Shown here: positions 35,300 through 46,679 of the stretch, piece after piece | How positions within the stretch are numbered: the first letter of the stretch is position 1 | Layout: each line of letters starts with the position of its first letter | Assembly (NCBI GenBank): GCA_963281255.1 | Contig: OY725491.1 | Coordinates: 2,046,001 to 2,110,000, forward strand | Direction: 5' to 3' | Source: Aphrocallistes beatrix | Taxonomy: Eukaryota; Porifera; Hexactinellida; Sceptrulophora; Aphrocallistidae | DNA: 64,000 nucleotides | Program-made: the position numbers and the translations under genes | Notes under the pieces: generated by a model | The model's database searches: none | Told to the model about the DNA's origin: nothing | What the model saw: only the letters and a program-made list of their open reading frames with translations

Positions 35300-35507
35300 A
35301 GCTAAGATCTCATTAAATTGGTTGAATAAGAAGTAGGAATGGGAGGAGCTCCGCATCCGCATTGGCATCCATGGAGCTCCGCCTGATTTTCAGCTCCGTC
35401 TTCACATCCGGAACCGAGGATGTTGAATACACGTCCCATTCCTAATAAAAAGTGGTGGGGCAAGTGCCCCACCTTGCCCTACTGGCGCTACGCCTATGAT
35501 CTTATCG
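35300..35507. other. GC-rich low-complexity and hAT-type fragment
   Basis: 'aggagctccgcatccgcatt...ggagctccgcctgattttca' repeats the word ggagctccgc. 35450-35500 ('gtggggcaagtgcccca...ggcgctacgccta') looks like one end of a CA-GGGGCGTAGC-type hAT MITE. No gene. Confidence 0.45.
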
Positions 35508-36030
35508 TTACTATTAAAACGCAATTAATGTGTATAATATGTGTATATATCTCTGTAATGAATTGATGGAAGAAACTGCCAGGCACAGAAAGTCTTTTGG
35601 CTATGGCTCCACTAAGTTCTGACCTCAGACGAAAATGTCGACTCATCATGGAATTATGACGTCATTGTCACCTTTTTATAATTTGAAATTTCAGTTTTTC
35701 GACTATAACTCAGTCATTTTAGATGATAGAAGGCTGAAATTTTAATAGAATGTGTTTATTAATATTATTCACATATGATGCAACTATCATCAAAAAATGA
35801 TGATGATTCATCCTATTATGACGTCATCGTCATCATCATTACGCATCAAAAATGGACACATTCGGTGATTTTTTAGTGATTTTGATTATAACAGTAAGAT
35901 AGATGTATTTGTGGATGTTATCTACCATATAATTAATCAATGTGAGCCCAGGAGTCCAAAGGGAGCCTCTGGCGGATACAAAGTGTCCGCCAGCCGCGCA
36001 GCGCAAGCAAGCGAAGCGCGCTTATATATA
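35508..36030 (+). repeat. Interspersed repeat family A, near-complete copy
   Basis: Runs from 'gttactattaaaacgcaatt' through 'aattatgacgtcattgtcac', 'ctataactcagtcatttta' and 'ggcggatacaaagtgtccgcc' to 'gcaagcgaagcgcgcttata'. No ORF. It matches 43275-43800 along its length. Confidence 0.85.
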
Positions 36031-36369
36031 TATATATATATATATATTTATGTTAGGACAATTATGCAAAATTGTTAATGGTGCTACTGAGTTCCAAAGA
36101 ACAACCAATTTATTGAACAAAAAAAGAATTGGTAGTATATCAAATATTACAAGCATTTCCCTACTTCGAAACATATTTTTAGATTACGTATCTCTTATTC
36201 TATTTTTTCGTCAAAAATTAAATCCAAATTACATGTTGAGAGATTTATAAATAAATTAATCAAATATGTATTGTATTTACGACTACGTACATATAAACTG
36301 AATATCTTGGGCCTATTGGTTACCAATGATTCATAATCACATATTACGGCACATACACGTAGTTGTGTA

Positions 36370-36445
36370 CTTTCTAAGGAGCATGATATGTGTACTTTCT
36401 AACGAGCATGCTCTGTGTACCTTAGGAGCATGCTCTCTGTACTTT
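36370..36445. repeat. 'ggagcatgctct' short tandem repeat
   Basis: Three to four units of 'aggagcatgctctgtgtact'. They are related to the larger array at 48633-48783. Confidence 0.75.
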
Positions 36446-36504
36446 TTGTTACCTCGCTCAGGAGGTGAATGTAGAAGCCCCGAACAAGGCAGAGGACAAA
36501 GTCT

Positions 36505-38566
36505 AACCTACCAAAGGAATCTTCGTTGACTGAAGTATTCGAAACCCTGAGAAGTCAGGAGCTAGGTAAAAATGTACAGACTTAGTAGGGAGGCCTACCC
36601 AGACTGGAAGGAGGCCTTTCATATAGAAGCTGACGCTTCAGGTACTGGGGTCGGGGCTGTACTAGGACAGATGGACAAGATCACTAATAAGGTGAGACCT
36701 ATCGAATATTTCTCATCAGCACTCAGCAGTAGCCAGAGAAACTATTCCGCAGGCCAATTAGAGACATGGGCTGCTATAGCCGCAACCCGAAAATGGAGCG
36801 TATATCTAAAAGGCGCAGAACGAGTAGTCGTACATACGGATCACTCACCCCTGAAGTGGCTACAAGCACAGAAGGACCCAAAACCAACTTTTGCAAGGTG
36901 GTTAATGGAGCTTCAAGGATTGCCACTAGAAATTGAGGTACGTCCGGGAAAAGAAAATTGCGTAGCGGACTATCTTAGTCGGAACCAAACCGCTAGTTTT
37001 GACGAGGAAGTGAATTCCGAGGATACATTCGAAGACAAGATTTACTTGGCAGAAGAAGTTCAAGACTTACCAGACAGAATCGCTAAAGGACAGTTGGATG
37101 ACGAAATTATAACGAACGCGTTGGCACAAATGCGAGCACAGGGTGAAGTGATAAACGGGCCTCTCAAGAGAGTACGGGAACACCTGCGGGATGTAGGGGA
37201 CCAGTTGTACTTTCAGAATCGTGTGGTGGTGCCTAAACAGATGAGAAGTGAGGTTATAAGGCGTGTACACTCGCAACATCACTTCGGCAAAGCTGGTACT
37301 TTACAGTCTGTACGAAAGAACTTTTTCTGGATAAAAATGGCTGGAGATGTGGGGGAATTCTGCCGTACTTGTCTGACCTGCAACCGATCGAAGCCTTCAA
37401 ACAAAGGCAAGGAACCAATTCGTGAAATGTGCGGTAATGAAGGAATCCCCGGATACGCCGTAGGCATCGACATAGGGACCTTACCTTGGTCGGAAGATGA
37501 CTATCGGTATTTCTTGCTCATTGTAGATCTGTTCAGCCGCCACATAGAAATTGCACCCCTGAGAGACCAACGAGCGACCACACTCGTCGAAGCTTTCGAG
37601 CACAGCTGGATTTACAGGGGACACGGGGTCCCCAAAGTAATATTGAGCGATCAAGGGTCAAACGTTGACGGGGAAACATTTCGGAGTTTCTGCCGAGCAC
37701 TCGGAGTGAATAAGAGAAGAACGACGCCCTACAGACCTCAGTCGGACGGGATGTCCGAGAGAAATATAGGCATGGTCAAGCAGGTTATTCGTTGCTTACA
37801 ACAAGACCGACATCTGGATCGAGGTTCATGGCCCTCGTTACTCGCAGAGGTATCCTTCCATTGCAATAGCATGGTGAACAACACGACACGAATCTCCCCC
37901 CATATGTTGACGTATGGCCGAGAGCCATTGAGCCCGCTCGACGCTTGGTGTAATGAATTACAAGAGGACGAGATGAATTCACACAACGAGTACCTAGAAA
38001 GTCTAAGACGCAAGCAAACTGAACTCAACGAGATAGCTAAATACAACTCATTTAATAGTCTGGAGAAAGCAAGGAGAAGACTTAATGAAGGAAAATCTGA
38101 GTCAAAAGCAGCAATTGGTGATCTGGTCTTCCTTAAAAGGCAAGCTAGAGAAGACTCCCTAGTCCCCAGATTCGACGGACCATATAAGGTACTCGATCGA
38201 AATGGCTCAGATGTGAAATTAAGACTACCACGCAGGGACAAGTGGGTTCACCTTGATCATTGTAAGTTGTTTGAAGGAACGACGACCACAGTTCACCCGC
38301 CGTCTGCTACAACAGAAGAAACAGAACCCGGCGCCGTTCCAAACGCCCAACCAGAGCAATTAGGTCCTATGGTAAGCCAGGAGGACACCCCGAATGGATT
38401 AGAGACCAGTAGTAGCTCAGCAGCTGCGGAGTACGAGCAACCGAATAGTCTAGAAGACATAGAAGAAACCGAGTTCGTACCGGAGAGACGTTATCCAAGG
38501 AGAGAAACAAGACCACCCCAATACCTAGCGGATTATACAGAATGGGACGGAATGCCACGTCAATAA
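36505..38566 (+). pseudogene. gypsy pol 3' half: RNase H and integrase
   Basis: The long ORF (36572-38566, 664 residues) lacks gag, protease and RT. A broken RT-to-RNase H connection with stops precedes it (36505-36590). RNase H has D21, E64, D90 and D133. An H2C2 zinc site lies about 227-275 (CRTCLTC). The integrase core has D300 (GIDIGTLPW), D360 (ILSDQGSN) and E396 (DGMSERNIG), spaced DD35E. A GPY-type segment (FDGPYKVL) is near 535 and a charged tail follows. A stop is followed by a polypurine tract (aaaagggaggtga) at 38604-38616. Integrase residues are intact, but without RT the copy cannot replicate by itself. Confidence 0.85.
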
Positions 38567-38592
38567 TACAGCCGTCGTCCTCACCTAAACCA

Positions 38593-38925
38593 GAAATGAT
38601 GTTAAAAGGGAGGTGATGTTATAGATGAGCTCACGAAGCTTTGTTAACAACCCTTATAGGTTAACCTTAGTGTGTACTAGTCAACGTAGCTCGGAATGTT
38701 TAGCCATTCCCTATTAGTGTCTATACTTATTTGTATTTATGTTGAAACTACTGACTGTAGGTATAATTATCAAAAGAGAAATACAAATAAGTATAGACAC
38801 TAATAGGGAATGGCTAAACATTCCGAGCTACGTTGACTAGTACACACTAAGGTTAACCTATAAGGGTTGTTAACAAAGCTTCGTGAGCTCATCTATAACA
38901 TCACCTCCCTTTTAACATCATTTCT
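38593..38925. repeat. Near-perfect inverted repeat of the gypsy PPT/LTR start
   Basis: The left arm (38593-38738) is polypurine tract plus LTR start (tgttatagatgagctcacga...). The right arm (about 38780-38925) is its complement with essentially no mismatch, around a 41-bp spacer. The identity implies a very recent event or an assembly artefact. Confidence 0.9.
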
Positions 38926-38951
38926 CATCTGTTAAATACTATCAGACCTAA

Positions 38952-39302
38952 ATGGCGTTGCCGATCAACATTGGAATCCCTCCTCTACAGCAAGGGCAAT
39001 CTATCAGTGCGTGGCGACCGTTCTTTGAAGCTGCGGTTTCGACATTGGTGCTGGGGGAAGGAGGGCAAAAGGCCGCGATCCGCCTCCTGCCGGCCTACGT
39101 CAACCGTGGCAAAATGGAATGCAAAGTGGTACTGGGGACTCTAGGCTTAGATTCGCTGGACGCCGCCTTCACCTACCTTGTCGAACGATTGGACCCTAAA
39201 ACGGACGAATTTGCGGCCACCGAGAAATTCAGACTAATGACATGGCCACCTGGGGAGTGTGTTACCGACTTCTTCGCCAGATATTTGGAAGAAGCAATTC
39301 GA
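38952..39302 (+). pseudogene. gypsy gag start, cut by an LTR fragment
   Basis: A frame starts MALPINIGIPPLQQGQSISAW and contains 'VTDFFARYLEEAIRATL', gypsy gag-like. The same gag type starts the degraded element at about 32925. It is cut at about 39300 by a 104-bp inverted LTR end (39300-39403), identical to 38822-38925. Confidence 0.75.
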
Positions 39303-39403
39303 GCTACGTTGACTAGTACACACTAAGGTTAACCTATAAGGGTTGTTAACAAAGCTTCGTGAGCTCATCTATAACATCACCTCCCTTTTAACATCATTTC
39401 TCC
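39300..39403 (-). repeat. Third copy of the gypsy LTR end (inverted)
   Basis: cgagctacgttgactagtac through the complement of the polypurine tract, identical to 38822-38925. It fuses with the gag frame. Confidence 0.88.
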
Positions 39404-39519
39404 TAGTTGTCTGTTTATTTCTTCCTCTCACTACGGGAGAGTTTAGGTCCAGGAAATATCCAGACTGCATTTCTAGTGGGAGTATTCCTAAGGAACCACT
39501 CCGGCAGATAGCCACCCAC

Positions 39520-39720
39520 AAGTTCAAGGGGAGGTGATGCTATAGATATGTAATCCCTAGTTAACATAGGTAACTATCTGATAGCATCCTTCGTAGGAGT
39601 ACTACTTGTATATAAGTTTACCCACCCAAGTTGTACTTAGTGTCAGCTTCACTAAATTTAGTTTTCTATTGTTCGTACTACTAATTATAATCTACTTTCC
39701 CCGTACCAATCTATCTCATT
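39520..39720 (+). repeat. Second gypsy PPT and LTR start
   Basis: 'aaggggaggtga' followed by 'tgctatagatatgtaatccc' is a related polypurine tract and LTR 5' end. This LTR-like DNA ends about 110 bp before the next gene and could supply its promoter (inference). Confidence 0.55.
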
Positions 39721-39833
39721 TAATTTCAGTCATCTAGTTACTTTATAACTTATAAAACGGTCTCAACCTATCCTTTTTTAATTTTATTGCACGACCCTGT
39801 CCTTGATACATAACATATTGCATGTAATTTTGA

Positions 39834-41426
39834 ATGGGACAACTTATGCCTAATGCCCCTCCTCTCCCTGATAATTGCGACAATTGTTTTATATGTCGAA
39901 GTTATGGGTGTGTTTGCAATAATCCCCAAGGTCATAATACACCACCTCCACCAGCTCCACCACCTACACATACACCACCTACACCTACACCACCTACACC
40001 ACCTCCACTACATATACCACATATACCACCTCTACCACATATACCACCTCTACCACATATACCATCAGTACCTAAACATATTGCATTAGATGCACAAGAT
40101 CTACTAAATGCTGCAGGTATTCTCACCAAGCTCTTTATAAAACTAACTGTATTACCACATGTTCTTCTGGGATTTGATCCTAGCGAAGACCTAGCTATCT
40201 TAAATAAGGTGAGAGCTGCTTCTAAATTGATGGGAGATGATAATATAATATTGGAAATGATCGATGCAGCGAAACAAGGAAATTGGGGAGATGTTTTTAA
40301 CATGTTATCCAAAAATTCACTTATAATAAATTGTATTCCTAGCGAAAGGGCATGGGGAGTATTGCATCAGGCCGCGTGGTACGGGGATTTAGATGTGGTT
40401 AATAGATTGATCGCTTTTGAGTCGTGCGATCCATTTCTCAGAACTAAGCAGGATAAGGCAAGCGAATTTGGTCCAGATCAAACAGCTGATAAACTTACCA
40501 AGAATGCAGATATTCGTAATACCATAATACAAGCCCAGGAAAAGAAAAGAAAAGAGAGAGAAGCTCTTCAAGACAAATCTTTTATTTCTGTAAAAAATGA
40601 AAAAGATCTGAAAGTTGAATCATTATTTCTTGCTCTAGCCAGTTTTCAGAATGTTTTATACCCAGAATCCATCTCGAACAAGGATTCACTTTTGTATTCA
40701 ACGCTACTAGAAGACTCATTTAAATTTATCAACAACGGAAATCAATGGGAATTGGCAAGAAATGAGGTTGCATTACAGCTTCAAATGGTTGACATTGCTA
40801 CTGCTAAATTCCTGGCGACAGGGGATGAAAGTGGAAACATTTTCCAACCCAAATCAGAAACAAAAGAAGAGTTCTTTAGACGAGTTATACACATCTATAC
40901 AAAGAACAACAGCATAACAAGTAACAATTCTATGTACAGTTCCAAGCCGTTCTATTCTGCTCTGAACAAGTCACTACGGATGCAAGGCAATCCTGTACTA
41001 ACAGCTGTTCTGGGCGAGGATCTAGCCTTGGCAGCGTATGGCATTCTTCTCAACTCCGTTCTCCTGTTCTGGAATCAACTCATCCCCGCTCAAGTGATGA
41101 CGTATAGGGGCTTGGACTTACCAATGCATATTATTGAAGAATACAAAGTAGGGGAATCGTTTACATGGCTCTGTTTCACCTCGTCATCAGTAAAAAGGAA
41201 AATGGCAGAAAACTTTGCTGCACGTGGGAACGATGTTAAGTGTATTTTCCATATTCGCAACGATAGCCTCGGCAAATATTCATCAAAAGGAATATCAAAA
41301 TATTCAGAATATTCGGATGAAGGAGAATATCTCTACCCGAGCGGTGTGAAATTTCGTGTTGTCAATTCTGATTATACGAGTAATCCGCGCACGGCAAGTT
41401 TAACTATAGTTCTTGAAGATTATTAA
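39834..41426 (+). CDS. Proline-rich / ankyrin / R-S-E ADP-ribosyltransferase protein
   Basis: 530 residues, intronless. The N-terminus has a cysteine patch (CDNCFICRSYGCVC) and then a Pro/His/Thr-rich linker (about 36-85; PTHTPPTPTPPTPPP). A helical part follows with one or two ankyrin-like units (VLHQAAWYGDLDVVNRLI, about 184-201). Residues about 260-530 fit the arginine-specific mono-ADP-ribosyltransferase fold: R425 (TYRG), the S-T-S-like FTSSS (448-452), and E-x-E (E496, E498 in DEGEYLYPSG). Such enzymes move ADP-ribose from NAD to protein arginine. No signal peptide or membrane anchor is seen, so a cytoplasmic role is more likely. A gypsy LTR fragment lies just upstream and an ATT repeat downstream. 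The catalytic residues look intact; the substrate is unknown. Confidence 0.82.
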   Translation: MGQLMPNAPPLPDNCDNCFICRSYGCVCNNPQGHNTPPPPAPPPTHTPPTPTPPTPPPLHIPHIPPLPHIPPLPHIPSVPKHIALDAQDLLNAAGILTKLFIKLTVLPHVLLGFDPSEDLAILNKVRAASKLMGDDNIILEMIDAAKQGNWGDVFNMLSKNSLIINCIPSERAWGVLHQAAWYGDLDVVNRLIAFESCDPFLRTKQDKASEFGPDQTADKLTKNADIRNTIIQAQEKKRKEREALQDKSFISVKNEKDLKVESLFLALASFQNVLYPESISNKDSLLYSTLLEDSFKFINNGNQWELARNEVALQLQMVDIATAKFLATGDESGNIFQPKSETKEEFFRRVIHIYTKNNSITSNNSMYSSKPFYSALNKSLRMQGNPVLTAVLGEDLALAAYGILLNSVLLFWNQLIPAQVMTYRGLDLPMHIIEEYKVGESFTWLCFTSSSVKRKMAENFAARGNDVKCIFHIRNDSLGKYSSKGISKYSEYSDEGEYLYPSGVKFRVVNSDYTSNPRTASLTIVLEDY

Positions 41427-41588
41427 AAAGTTCAAACCCACACTCATACTCTCTGAAAAAATCATTAGTTCTTCCCCCTAAGTTTATAGTTAAAAGTACG
41501 TGCTACATCCTGCTTATGCTATCCTACTAGAGAAGTGACACTGGTCTTGATTTTTGTGATGTACTTGTACATACATACGCGCGCACGA

Positions 41589-41938
<350 letters not shown>

Positions 41939-42254
41939 CCATTCTGACATTTTTTATAATAAAAATGTGAGACATTGATTTAATAATCCTGGGATGAGTT
42001 GTGATTTGTATATATGAAATTTAGCTCAAAAATTATATACACCACGATTTTTGGAGTTACACCTCTCGTATCTTTTGGTGGTTAACACCACGGTTAAAGC
42101 CGGGGGTACACCAAGGTCTCAACCTTCAAAAAACTGATTTAGTTATTTGTTATTAGAGAACATTGTTTAGGCAATTGTTTTGAGTGATGAGTCATAAATA
42201 ACTTCCACAGATTGCTAGATTTTCTCGATTTTCCACCCTGATATGATGTTTGTA
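41939..42254. other. Non-coding; no feature seen
   Basis: Short palindromic patch near 42080 ('ggtggttaacaccacggt'). Otherwise nothing recognised. Confidence 0.4.
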
Positions 42255-43020
42255 CAGGGTGGCTTGTAAGTTCTGTCCCAAGCTTTATTAGGTATAAAAT
42301 TTCTTAAACTCAAACTCAAACAATCTTAGTTATTATGGTCTTTAGAGATTGTAATTCGAATATTCTCAATGATTTTATAAGATTTTTCGAGTCTAAGAAC
42401 TCGAACTGTGTTTTGTATGAAAAAAATATGTGTCCTGGCACGCAGCGAAAATCGAGAATCCAGGCCACTGCTTCTGTAAAAAATGTCTCTAAAATCGATG
42501 TTCCATGACGATTTCGCACCAGATACCTTTCATTCACCATTGAAATATTTCACAAATCCATTGCATTCATTATCAGAAACGAGATAAAGTTATTATTTCA
42601 CGACTTCAAATTAGGTACATTTTGCAAAATCACCCAAAATGGCACTTTTTTTCACATCACCAAAAAATCTGATCCAAAAGGTTCTCAATATACACTGATC
42701 TAAACATTCTATATTTCTACAAATTTAGAGTGTTCGAGGAAAATGTGTGAGCTAATTTTTCCTAGGATTTGAAGACTCTGGGAAGATACCTTGAAAAGCA
42801 ATGGGCCCTGATTCACGATTTTCGCTGCGTGCCAGGACACATTTTTTTTCTCAAAACTCACCACATAAAACATATTTCTAAGTCATAGAATCGAAAAATC
42901 TTTTAAAATAATTGAAAATATTCGAATTACAATATCTAAAGACCATAATAACTAAGATTGTTTGAGTTTAAGAAATTTTATACCTAATAAAGCTTGGGAC
43001 AGAACTTACAAGCCACCCTG
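42255..43020. mobile_element. Fold-back MITE, CAGGGTGGC family (family C), full copy
   Basis: Ends cagggtggcttgtaagttct and its complement, with TA on both sides (42253-42254, 43021-43022). Long inverted arms include 'cacgcagcgaaaatcgagaa' and 'gattgtttgagttta'. It matches 17533-18261. Confidence 0.9.
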
Positions 43021-43274
43021 TATATGGTATAATAATAAATTTCCAAGGTCTATCGTATATAGTTTTTGATTCATCGGTCTAATTAAACTTGTATTGTGTT
43101 AAAACTGGCCTTCTATTTTTCAGGCCTTCACGGTGACACACACGGTCGTGTATTAAGTAGGCTATGAATAAACTTAAAATATCTATATAAGTTATCGCTT
43201 TGAAGTATCAATAATAATAATGACAGTCTATTGAAGTGTCGTACAATGATTTCTATTGTGAGAGTGAAGCAATA

Positions 43275-43800
43275 TCCTTACTACTAAAACTCGATTAATG
43301 TATATATATATACATATATATCTGTAACGAATTGATTGAAGAAACTGCCAAGCGCAGAAAGCGGATTTTTGGCATGTGGGAGTCTTTTAGCTATGGCTCC
43401 ACTAAGTTCTGAGCTCAGACGAAAATATCAACTCATCATGGAATTATGACGTCATTGTCACCTTTTTTATAATTAATTTCAGTTTTTCGATCATAACTCA
43501 GCCATTTTAGGTGATAAAAGGCTGAAATTTTAATAGAATGTGTATATTAATATCTCTCAAATATGATACAACTATCATCAAAAAAATGATGACTCATCAC
43601 TCTGTTATGACGTCATCATTAAGCATCAATATTTTAAAAACTGACAAATATTTTGATTTTTCGAGTGATATCGATTTTAACAGTAAGACAGACATATTTA
43701 GAGATGTTAGCTCCCTTATAATTAATCACTGCGACCCCAGGCGACCGAAGGGAGTGTCCGCCAGCCGCGCAGCGCAAGCAAGCGAAGCGGGCTTGTATAT
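43275..43800 (+). repeat. Interspersed repeat family A, full copy
   Basis: Runs from 'cttactactaaaactcgatt' through a TA run, 'gaattgattgaagaaactgcc', 'aattatgacgtcattgtcac' and the GC-rich 'agccgcgcagcgcaagcaag' end. Confidence 0.85.
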
Positions 43801-43950
43801 ATTATATAGAAAAGATGTAAAAATTTGTTTTACCATTTTTTGCAGAGGTTTAGACATGCCAATTTTTATATCTCTACGATTTTCCAATTCTTCGTTCAAT
43901 TTGGCAAACAACAATCAAAAAATCCTTGCGTTTTAATATAAAAGATTGTA
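43801..43950. repeat. Sequence following family A
   Basis: 'acatgccaatttttatatct...aaaaatccttgcgttttaat' also occurs near 6620-6720, so this may be the true end of the family A element or a linked repeat. Confidence 0.55.
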
Positions 43951-43964
43951 TTTTATTAATACGC

Positions 43965-44290
43965 ATTGAATGCAATGTTAATTATTGATACATTTTTGTA
44001 TTCCCCAGAGAGATATCACTGTCTTCCTGATTAAATTTAAAATATGTACTAATTGAAATATTAATACTATTTAATTACCATGAGGTTGAGGTATTAATTA
44101 GAAACTTGTTATGTGAGATGCACCTGGGAAGTAAGTACATTGCAGATGTGGAGTAAAAGTATTTTGATCATGCGGAGGAGAGTTACAGAGATAATATATC
44201 AATTTGGTGTATGAGTCAAATGACTTATAATTTGAAAACTCTACCTGATGTACCATTCCTAATCAGAGGGTCAAATCCTTCCTGTCTTCC
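43965..44290. repeat. Direct duplicate of 34135-34475 plus 34968-35050
   Basis: Contiguous here; in the other copy the block is interrupted by about 490 bp (34476-34967) that include family E. It lies just after a family A copy in both places. Confidence 0.8.
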
Positions 44291-44569
44291 CCCCCCCCCT
44301 TTCGGTGCCTATGGTGAGCAGGATATGAATTATAGACTGGATATAGTATAGTTTACGTCTTTAGTCGAGTGATGTACTAACCGAGTTCTGTATAAAACTA
44401 AAACTCGCAATTCCTTTCCTTTCTTACATTTAATTTTATTCTCTATGACTTCTTGCCAATTGCATTTATGTACAACTGGTCTAGTATTTCAATAAACTTT
44501 TATCGAAGATTCATTATCTGAATACAATGATACGCTGACAGTTGGCAGTAAAGAAGTAAAGTATTTTAG

Positions 44570-44800
44570 GTATGTATGTCCGTACGCGAACTCCTGCGAA
44601 ATCTAACAGTCCGATTTTTACCAAATTTCGCATGCAAGATATTTTTATGGTGGAGATGTGCACCGTAATTTTTTTTCGCGAAATTCCATCACTTCCTCTT
44701 GTTTATAAGCATATATTCATCTTTTAACACCTTCACTGCAAAGCTTTGTTTGAAGATATAAATAAGATCTTAACGGCTACTATAGGATACTACACTATTT
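44570..44800. repeat. Family H repeat copy
   Basis: 'ctgcgaaatctaacagtccg' through 'gcaaagctttgtttgaagat' matches 17245-17490. Unknown class. Confidence 0.65.
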
Positions 44801-45405
44801 AGGTCACGACTTAGAAAACTCGAAGCATAATAACTTAAGCTTCATCTAGGGCAGCTTCAGATTTTACCACGATTACCCTCTTTATCTCCAAATTGATACA
44901 ATTACAAATTTTTGATTGATGTTTGTCTGCTAGTGATCCTCTGAAAACTGGAATACTTAATTACTGATTATATCTTGATAATTATTTTGTACTAGTTCAA
45001 ATAATTCTCTACTCATTCTAACATTACCACTTTTATCAGTCTGTCCTATCTCTAATTTAGGGGTTCCATTGAAAAAATTGATTTTTAAATAGACCCTATT
45101 TTATTTCTCTCAATTAGTAATTACGTATTAGTTGTTCTGCAACAAATTACTTTCTTCTGAATTTGGCCAAGAATTTACCAATCCTGATTGTATCTTAAAA
45201 TGTTTAGTACATTATAGTTTTAACGAACATCCGGGATCTCTGTAGCACTGGTACTGCAGTAGGCTAGAATATGAAATTGAAAGGGGTCACTTTTTGGGGT
45301 CATAAAATATATAAATAATATAAGCATCAAATCAGCAGTATGGTGGATATATTCATATTAGAATATGTTCCAACTACTAGTAAACCAAACATAATACGAG
45401 TTAGC
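44801..45405. other. Non-coding 3' flank of the beta-propeller exon
   Basis: AT-rich; likely includes the 3' UTR of the minus-strand gene. A candidate poly(A) signal was not assigned with confidence. Confidence 0.35.
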
Positions 45406-46260
45406 TCACGTTAGAGTGAGGAAATTGATGCTTAATTCTGGATAATTAGTTGTGTTAATAGATATCAACCTTTGTCCTGAATGGTCCATGGCGATTTTCT
45501 TCTCAAATGGAAGGTATTCTGTGTCTTCAAAGTCGTCAGGCCAAGTTTGTGTTTGAGACAGAGTTTCCCCATTATATTTTAGAACTGAATAATGAGTACA
45601 GAAATAATACTGACCTTTATTATCTAAAGTGAAGGTTAAAAATGGCTGTAGCGATGTCTGGGTAAATTGATACGTAGAAATAGAAATTCCGTTTTTGGAA
45701 AGGATAGTAATGGTAGGCATTGATTTCTGATAGGAGAGAATATGGAGATTATTATCGTGCAAAAGGATATCACTTGTGTGTCCATTTTCCTCTTTTACAA
45801 TTTCGAAAAGTTGAGGTTTTATTTCATGAATTAGAGCTAAGACATATCGGTTTCTACATATAAAGATGCCATCGTCGTCTACGACAAGTCGAGTAGATTT
45901 GACATTTTCTGTCTTGTCATCAAAAATAAGTTCTTTTCCACTGATTCTGAATGCACTAACAAGTTCCGCATTGAAAGTAAACACATATACAATTCTCGAA
46001 TTTCTGTTCGGGATAAATATCAGATTGTTGTTAATCGCCACACCATGAACTTCGTAATGCATATCTGTCTGTGTTTCACAATAAGGTTTGAGTGATCCAA
46101 TTAAGCTTGTTATATTTCTTTCAAAGTATAATTCCCCCTCAGGGCTATAGACAAATACTTTGTCAATAGTAGGTTTACATCCACCAACTCCAGTAGTCCC
46201 AACTATTCGACCTGTCTCAGAATCAGTAGCTATTGCGGTGGTCCCTACACTACCGCCCAT
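45406..46260 (-). CDS. Probable beta-propeller (NHL-like) last exon
   Basis: The exon starts right after an AG acceptor (ttttag|ATGGGC) and encodes 284 residues to a TAA stop. Repeating beta-blade-like stretches of about 45 residues are visible: 'KVFVYSPEGELYF', 'HGVAINNNLIFIPNRNSRIV', 'RLVVDDDGIFICRN', 'TFTLDNKGQYYFC' and 'KIAMDHSGQRLISI'. Such D-x-x-G-x-x-(Y/F) turns are usual in NHL and SMP-30-type propellers. There is no catalytic motif. Upstream exons (in animals often RING/B-box/coiled coil) would lie above 46261, but none were recognised before the MITE at 46680. The fold is inference. Confidence 0.6.
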   Translation of the reverse strand: MGGSVGTTAIATDSETGRIVGTTGVGGCKPTIDKVFVYSPEGELYFERNITSLIGSLKPYCETQTDMHYEVHGVAINNNLIFIPNRNSRIVYVFTFNAELVSAFRISGKELIFDDKTENVKSTRLVVDDDGIFICRNRYVLALIHEIKPQLFEIVKEENGHTSDILLHDNNLHILSYQKSMPTITILSKNGISISTYQFTQTSLQPFLTFTLDNKGQYYFCTHYSVLKYNGETLSQTQTWPDDFEDTEYLPFEKKIAMDHSGQRLISINTTNYPELSINFLTLT

Positions 46261-46670
46261 CTAAAAATTCAATTTAAAGTACATTTCTAAAAATTGCGGT
46301 GAAAGCCGGGACCATTTTGCATCGATTCCCGAAAATCAAGAAAATCACGATAGCATGAAAATTCGCTGAGTTCGACTGACTGACACAAATGTTTGGTGGT
46401 TGAACAATTTGCAAAAAAACTCCTTACAAGTTGTTGCCCCATGTGACGATTGGTATCCCAAAACCCCCTTTGGGGCTTTGGTGGAGAATAGGAAAGTTTA
46501 ACAAGTACATTAAATTATTCATCGTATTATTGAGCAATATACCCAGGGCCAATGAGAACATCAGAGAGGCCCGGGCCACTGCTAGAATAAACTTAAGAGA
46601 TACTAAGAGTCTGATCTAAGATTCGAAATCTACACATTCGAATTAGTAATATTTGAAGATTTAATAAATT
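46261..46670. other. Presumed intron or 5' flank of the beta-propeller gene
   Basis: No exon recognised. The plus-strand frame at 46431-46619 has no family. Confidence 0.4.
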
Positions 46671-46679
46671 GCTCAACCC

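Noticed and set aside
37738-38241. Minus-strand ORF of 167 residues
   Set aside because: Antisense shadow of the gypsy integrase ORF.
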